From an uncultured Acetatifactor sp. (GTDB taxonomy: Bacteria; Bacillota; Clostridia; Lachnospirales; Lachnospiraceae), in NCBI GenBank assembly GCA_948496895.1, contig CAOOJO010000017.1:1-16538 (forward strand): 16,538 nt of DNA. Reading direction: 5' to 3'. The position numbers were made by a program, and so were the translations under genes. Below are positions 14,092-16,538 of this stretch, in pieces. Each line of letters opens with the position of its first letter. Within the stretch, counting starts at the first letter, position 1. The notes under the pieces are model-generated. The model did no database searches. It worked only from the letters and a program-made list of their open reading frames with translations, and was not told where the DNA came from.

Positions 14092-14121
14092 ATTATATGC
14101 AAAAATGAGGGAATATGTCAA
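14092..14121 (-). promoter_or_regulatory. perfect-consensus promoter of the antitoxin RNA
   Basis: On the minus strand, TTGACA (14121-14116), an 18-bp spacer and TATAAT (14097-14092) match both boxes fully. The TGA within the -35 box is the stop codon of fic. A strong promoter fits an RNA that must outnumber its toxin. Confidence 0.8.
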
Positions 14122-14903
14122 GATTTTTCTGCATTTTCATTGGATTTTTGTGCTTTTCTTTCCGATTTTGCAACCTGCTTCTCCCATGTCTTTTCGGTCT
14201 GGCTTTTTAAGAAATTCCGCAGGGGCGCCAAATCCTGTCCCGTATCCCACGCCTCCAGAGCGGCATAATACTCCTTTCGGTCATCTTCGTGGATAATGAT
14301 GGGGGGATGCCCGTGGAGGACTAGCAAATAATTCATGGCCAGCCGCCCGGTTCTACCGTTGCCGTTCGCGTAAGGATGGATATTCTCGAACTTGGCATGG
14401 AAATACGCCGCTGCCGTCAACGCCTGCTCAGGGGAAATGTCACGCAATTCTTCCAGCAGCTCCGACATTTCCTCCTCCACATCCTCCGGTGGGGCCCCCA
14501 CCTCATTGCGGCCCGTCACATAGTCGTGGAGCTTATACTGGCCGGGGCGCTCGCCCAGCTGCCAGCGCCTGGTGTCGTAGGTGCCGTGGGTCAGCTGGAG
14601 CTGAAGCTCCTTTAAAAAAGCCTCATCCATAGGGCGCCTCTCCCCAAATGCTTTCAGGAACAGCTCATAGGCCTCTTTGGCGTTACGGATTTCAAACAGC
14701 GTCCGTAAATCGCCGGTGTAGGAGGTGACGCCGTCATGATTGAAAATCTCCCTGGTGTCATGATAGGTGATGTTGTCATTCTCGATTTTTCCGGAGTGGT
14801 AGGCGAAAGCGATGCTATGGCTGTTCAGGGCTTCGGCCAGATGGGCTTCCGTGGTGATTTTCTTATTTTGCCATAGGGCTAATGCTTTCTCATATCTGGT
14901 CAT
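14118..14903 (-). CDS. Fic-domain protein AMPylator, class II
   Basis: This 261-residue Fic-family protein is predicted to transfer AMP from ATP to hydroxyl side chains of target proteins. The active-site loop is HPYANGNGRTGR (176-187), matching HxFx(D/N)GNGRxxR with Tyr in the third place and the catalytic His176 intact. Upstream, SGKIEN (37-42) matches the inhibitory (S/T)xxxE(G/N) helix, which places it in class II, where the autoinhibitory helix is N-terminal in the same chain. The lysine-rich tail (about 245-261) looks disordered. The ATG at 14903 has GGAGG 7 nt upstream. The frame is open to 14942 but lacks a better start. Its stop codon lies within the promoter of the downstream antitoxin RNA. 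It faces a PARG-type gene across 177 bp. The target protein is unknown. Confidence 0.92.
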   Translation of the reverse strand: MTRYEKALALWQNKKITTEAHLAEALNSHSIAFAYHSGKIENDNITYHDTREIFNHDGVTSYTGDLRTLFEIRNAKEAYELFLKAFGERRPMDEAFLKELQLQLTHGTYDTRRWQLGERPGQYKLHDYVTGRNEVGAPPEDVEEEMSELLEELRDISPEQALTAAAYFHAKFENIHPYANGNGRTGRLAMNYLLVLHGHPPIIIHEDDRKEYYAALEAWDTGQDLAPLRNFLKSQTEKTWEKQVAKSERKAQKSNENAEKS

Positions 14904-14930
14904 GGAACACCTCCAACCTGTGGTAAGGGT

Positions 14931-14960
14931 ATTATAGCACATGGCAGAGGATTTTCGGAA
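14931..14960 (-). promoter_or_regulatory. extended -10 promoter of fic
   Basis: TATAAT (14936-14931 on the minus strand) is preceded by TGC, giving an extended -10. The -35 is weak (TTCCGA, 18-bp spacing). The start is near 14924, about 20 nt before the ATG. Confidence 0.55.
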
Positions 14961-14996
14961 AATTTTTCAAAAATTTTTTACAACAAAAAGAGCGCA

Positions 14997-15025
14997 TTGA
15001 GTTTGTGATACATTTATGCTAGAAT
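14997..15025 (+). promoter_or_regulatory. promoter of the PARG-type gene
   Basis: TTGAGT (14997-15002), a 17-bp spacer and TAGAAT (15020-15025) with an upstream TGC (extended -10). The predicted start is near 15032, about 50 nt before the ATG. An A/T-rich tract at 14960-14990 lies just upstream. Confidence 0.65.
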
Positions 15026-15080
15026 AGACTGGTAGGTGCTGGCAGGAACAAGCAAGGCAAATAGAGGAGGAGAACAGACC

Positions 15081-15962
15081 ATGTCCGATAGAAGACAACA
15101 ACTAGTAGAAGTATTCCAGGACACCCAGAAATTCTATGCAGAAAACAAAACCCTTGCCGCCGCAGTAGCCTATGGACGGCAGAACACCAAACTGTACAAT
15201 CCGGACGACTACCCGGAGTTTCCCGTCTCAGACCCAAAGCCAGGCCGAATACGGGTAATAGCCGCCAAGACCTTCGAGGCAGCCATGAACCTGCGCAAAG
15301 CCTCCCCAGACAAGAAAATAGCCGTCCTGAACTTTGCCTCGGCTACAACTCCCGGAGGCGGCGTAAAGAACGGCAGCAGCGCCCAGGAGGAGAGCCTGTG
15401 CCGATGCTCCACGCTGTATCCCACAATCGACCGCAGGTGGCTCTGGGAGAAGTATTACGGTGTGAACCGCGAGGCGAGAGACAACCGCCATACCGATGCC
15501 TGCATCTATTCCCCGGGCGTAATCATCTGCAAGACAGACGATACAATCCCCGAAAGACTGGAAGAAAAAGATTTCGTGACCGTGGACGTAATCACCTGCG
15601 CCGCCCCCAACCTGCGAAGTGCCCCCTCAAATTGGCACAATCCGGAGACCGGAAAGCCCATAAAGATGGATTCCCAGGAACTCTACGCCCTGCATGTAAA
15701 GCGCGCGAAGCACATCCTCCAGGTAGCCGCGGCGAACGAAGCGGATATCCTGATCCTGGGCGCATTCGGCTGCGGCGCGTTCCAAAACGACCCGGATATA
15801 GTGGCAAAAGCCTATCGCAAAGCCCTGGAGGATTACCGGAACAGCTTCGACAGCATTGTATTCGCAATCTATTGCAGCGGCCGCGATAAGGCCAATTTCG
15901 AAGCATTTGAGAAGGTGTTGGGGAAGCAGGCGGAATCGGGAATCCCCGGCGCGCGGACTTAA
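15081..15962 (+). CDS. bacterial-type poly(ADP-ribose) glycohydrolase domain protein (TIGR02452 family)
   Basis: This 293-residue protein is of the microbial PARG/macrodomain-like type, predicted to remove ADP-ribose from modified macromolecules or to process ADP-ribose chains. The PARG signature GGG-x7-QEE is present as GGGVKNGSSAQEES (92-105), within NFASATTPGGG. The following LCRCSTLYPT also matches the family. A C-terminal macrodomain-type loop, ILGAFGCGAFQNDPDIVAKA, lies near residue 235. GAGGAGG lies about 12 nt before the ATG at 15081; the frame is open to 15036 but homology starts here. It has its own promoter, divergent from fic, and is followed 17 bp after its stop by the remains of a tatD gene. 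No ADP-ribosyltransferase gene is visible, so the physiological substrate is unknown. Confidence 0.88.
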   Translation: MSDRRQQLVEVFQDTQKFYAENKTLAAAVAYGRQNTKLYNPDDYPEFPVSDPKPGRIRVIAAKTFEAAMNLRKASPDKKIAVLNFASATTPGGGVKNGSSAQEESLCRCSTLYPTIDRRWLWEKYYGVNREARDNRHTDACIYSPGVIICKTDDTIPERLEEKDFVTVDVITCAAPNLRSAPSNWHNPETGKPIKMDSQELYALHVKRAKHILQVAAANEADILILGAFGCGAFQNDPDIVAKAYRKALEDYRNSFDSIVFAIYCSGRDKANFEAFEKVLGKQAESGIPGART

Positions 15963-15979
15963 ACGACCTGGAGGAAAAC

Positions 15980-16210
15980 ATGAAACCTGTAAAATATTAC
16001 GATATAGGCCTGAACCTCTTCTGCAGGCAGTTCCCCGAACCGGAGAGGATAATCGAGGAGGCCTGGGAAAATGAGGTGTGCTGCATCCTCACCGGAACCG
16101 ACATAATTATCCCACACAGAAAGCAGGGACAATTCTTCCGTCTTGGGAAGCCGGTCAGGTCAGTACCATCACCCTGCACTGCTTCCTGTCACAGGCGATG
16201 CCGTATTTGA
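15980..16210 (+). pseudogene. TatD-family metal-dependent hydrolase, truncated after about 41 codons
   Basis: The first 41 residues are clearly the N-terminus of a TatD-type deoxyribonuclease: YYDIGLNLFCRQFPEPERII at 6-25 and VCCILTGTD at 33-41, like the FDIGVNL and LTGT segments of E. coli TatD. Resemblance ends at about 16102. The frame then runs through unrelated sequence to a stop at 16210, antisense to the end of the convergent PD-(D/E)XK gene. All later metal-binding histidines and acids are missing, so the product cannot be an active hydrolase. The start is well formed (GGAGG 5 nt before the ATG) and lies 17 bp after the PARG-type gene, suggesting an original two-gene operon. The likely cause is insertion or deletion at about 16100; the missing part might lie beyond the window. 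Confidence 0.8.
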
Positions 16211-16538
16211 TGACGGTGTCTATCCCGTCCAGCCGAAGCTGGGTGTCATATCCTAAGTCCTCTATCTGCGCCAGGGCCTCCCGGCACTCTTTCTCAAGAG
16301 CCGCAACTCTCGCGAATCTCTCCACGGCCTTTTCCCCAGAGTTCTCTTCGGCGTTTTCTTCGATTTTTTCCCTGGTTTTCCCAGACTTCTGGCTGCTGTT
16401 TGAGTATTTGACTTCAATGACGATGCCAATCCCATCCTCCTCAATCTCGATGAGGATGTCGCTGAATAAGGCATTCGCGAGAATGCCTTTATCGCCAGAC
16501 TCAGCATTAGAGCGGATGTACCAGTCCTCCCGATGCCC
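16155..16538 (-). CDS. PD-(D/E)XK nuclease domain protein, C-terminal part (AAA-ATPase-like family)
   Basis: The last 127 residues of a minus-strand gene that enters from the right edge. The fragment contains FSDILIEIEEDGIGIVIEVKY, with Asp27, Glu42 and Lys44 forming a PD-(D/E)XK nuclease core. Later come CREALAQIEDLGYD and VIKYGIACDRKQCRVMVL, the typical C-terminus of the AAA-ATPase-like / PD-(D/E)XK proteins common in gut Firmicutes and Bacteroidetes. Expected upstream parts, an ATPase domain, are outside the window. Two oddities are visible. Residues 17-24 are encoded by a perfect palindrome. A charged stretch between the EVK motif and LEKECREAL (about 46-80) is longer than I expect. The function of the family is unsettled. 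Its stop lies about 50 bp from where the tatD gene breaks. Confidence 0.8.
   Translation of the reverse strand, partial: GHREDWYIRSNAESGDKGILANALFSDILIEIEEDGIGIVIEVKYSNSSQKSGKTREKIEENAEENSGEKAVERFARVAALEKECREALAQIEDLGYDTQLRLDGIDTVIKYGIACDRKQCRVMVLT
16468..16489. repeat. palindromic hairpin within the PD-(D/E)XK coding region
   Basis: AAGGCATTC (16468-16476) and GAATGCCTT (16481-16489) are perfect inverted repeats around GCGA. It encodes about KGILANAL, between the SGD and SDILIEI segments that are normally close together in this family. Confidence 0.7.

Noticed and set aside
16262..16507. Minus-strand 81-aa open frame rich in Arg/Lys/Ser
   Set aside because: It is a shadow of the PD-(D/E)XK frame on the same strand, which has the recognisable motifs.
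1..16538. CRISPR array, tRNA, rRNA, integrase or transposase genes
   Set aside because: None seen: no regularly spaced direct repeats with unique spacers, no recognisable tRNA or rRNA sequence, no transposase or recombinase motifs.

Overview
The window looks like a piece of chromosome from a moderately GC-rich Firmicute of the Lachnospiraceae / Clostridium cluster XIVa type. The grounds are the sdaAB-sdaAA order of the two-subunit L-serine dehydratase, a ptb-buk butyrate operon, AGGAGG-type ribosome sites, consensus sigma-A promoters and the character of the proteins. The host assignment is inference. Most genes are GC-rich, but the stretch from about 13.6 to 14.1 kb is clearly AT-rich.

Metabolic left half. 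Positions 1-976 (minus) hold the start of sdaAA and all of sdaAB, which deaminate serine to pyruvate. A divergent intergenic region with strong promoters on both strands separates them from a three-gene polar amino acid ABC transporter, probably for cystine (lipoprotein, permease, ATPase; 1344-3864). Next come ptb and buk (4219-6241), the phosphotransbutyrylase / butyrate kinase route that makes ATP and butyrate. A TrmH/SpoU RNA methyltransferase (6409-7278) follows, and the Vsr mismatch endonuclease gene starts 2 bp after its stop. A cytosine-5 DNA methyltransferase comes next (7853-9391). Its reading frame carries two separate in-frame tandem-repeat insertions. A two-way terminator closes this block.

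Galacturonate module. uxaC and its LacI-family regulator (minus, 9457-11929) are divergent from an LplD-type GH4 alpha-galacturonidase (12117-13511). Two near-identical 14-bp palindromes, TGTAAG-NN-STTACA, sit at the transcription starts of the two facing promoters. This looks like a small self-contained regulon: galacturonides are cleaved to galacturonate, which UxaC isomerises.

Accessory right end. An AT-rich locus on the minus strand (13528-14121) has the architecture of a type III toxin-antitoxin system, CptIN/ToxIN-like. It has a perfect-consensus promoter, a short structured RNA with a roughly 50-nt repeat period, a hairpin terminator and a toxin gene. The toxin's C-terminus appears to be replaced by sequence containing a large inverted repeat. 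Directly upstream is a class II Fic (AMP-transferase) gene, whose stop codon lies inside the antitoxin promoter. Divergent from fic is a bacterial-type poly(ADP-ribose) glycohydrolase. It is followed by a TatD gene cut off after about 41 codons, where the 3' end of a convergent PD-(D/E)XK (AAA-ATPase-type) gene takes over and runs out of the window.

The most noteworthy material is the compact type III TA locus with its altered toxin, the repeat-expanded methyltransferase, the divergent operator pair, and the nucleotide-modifying cluster (Fic, PARG) next to broken and inserted genes.
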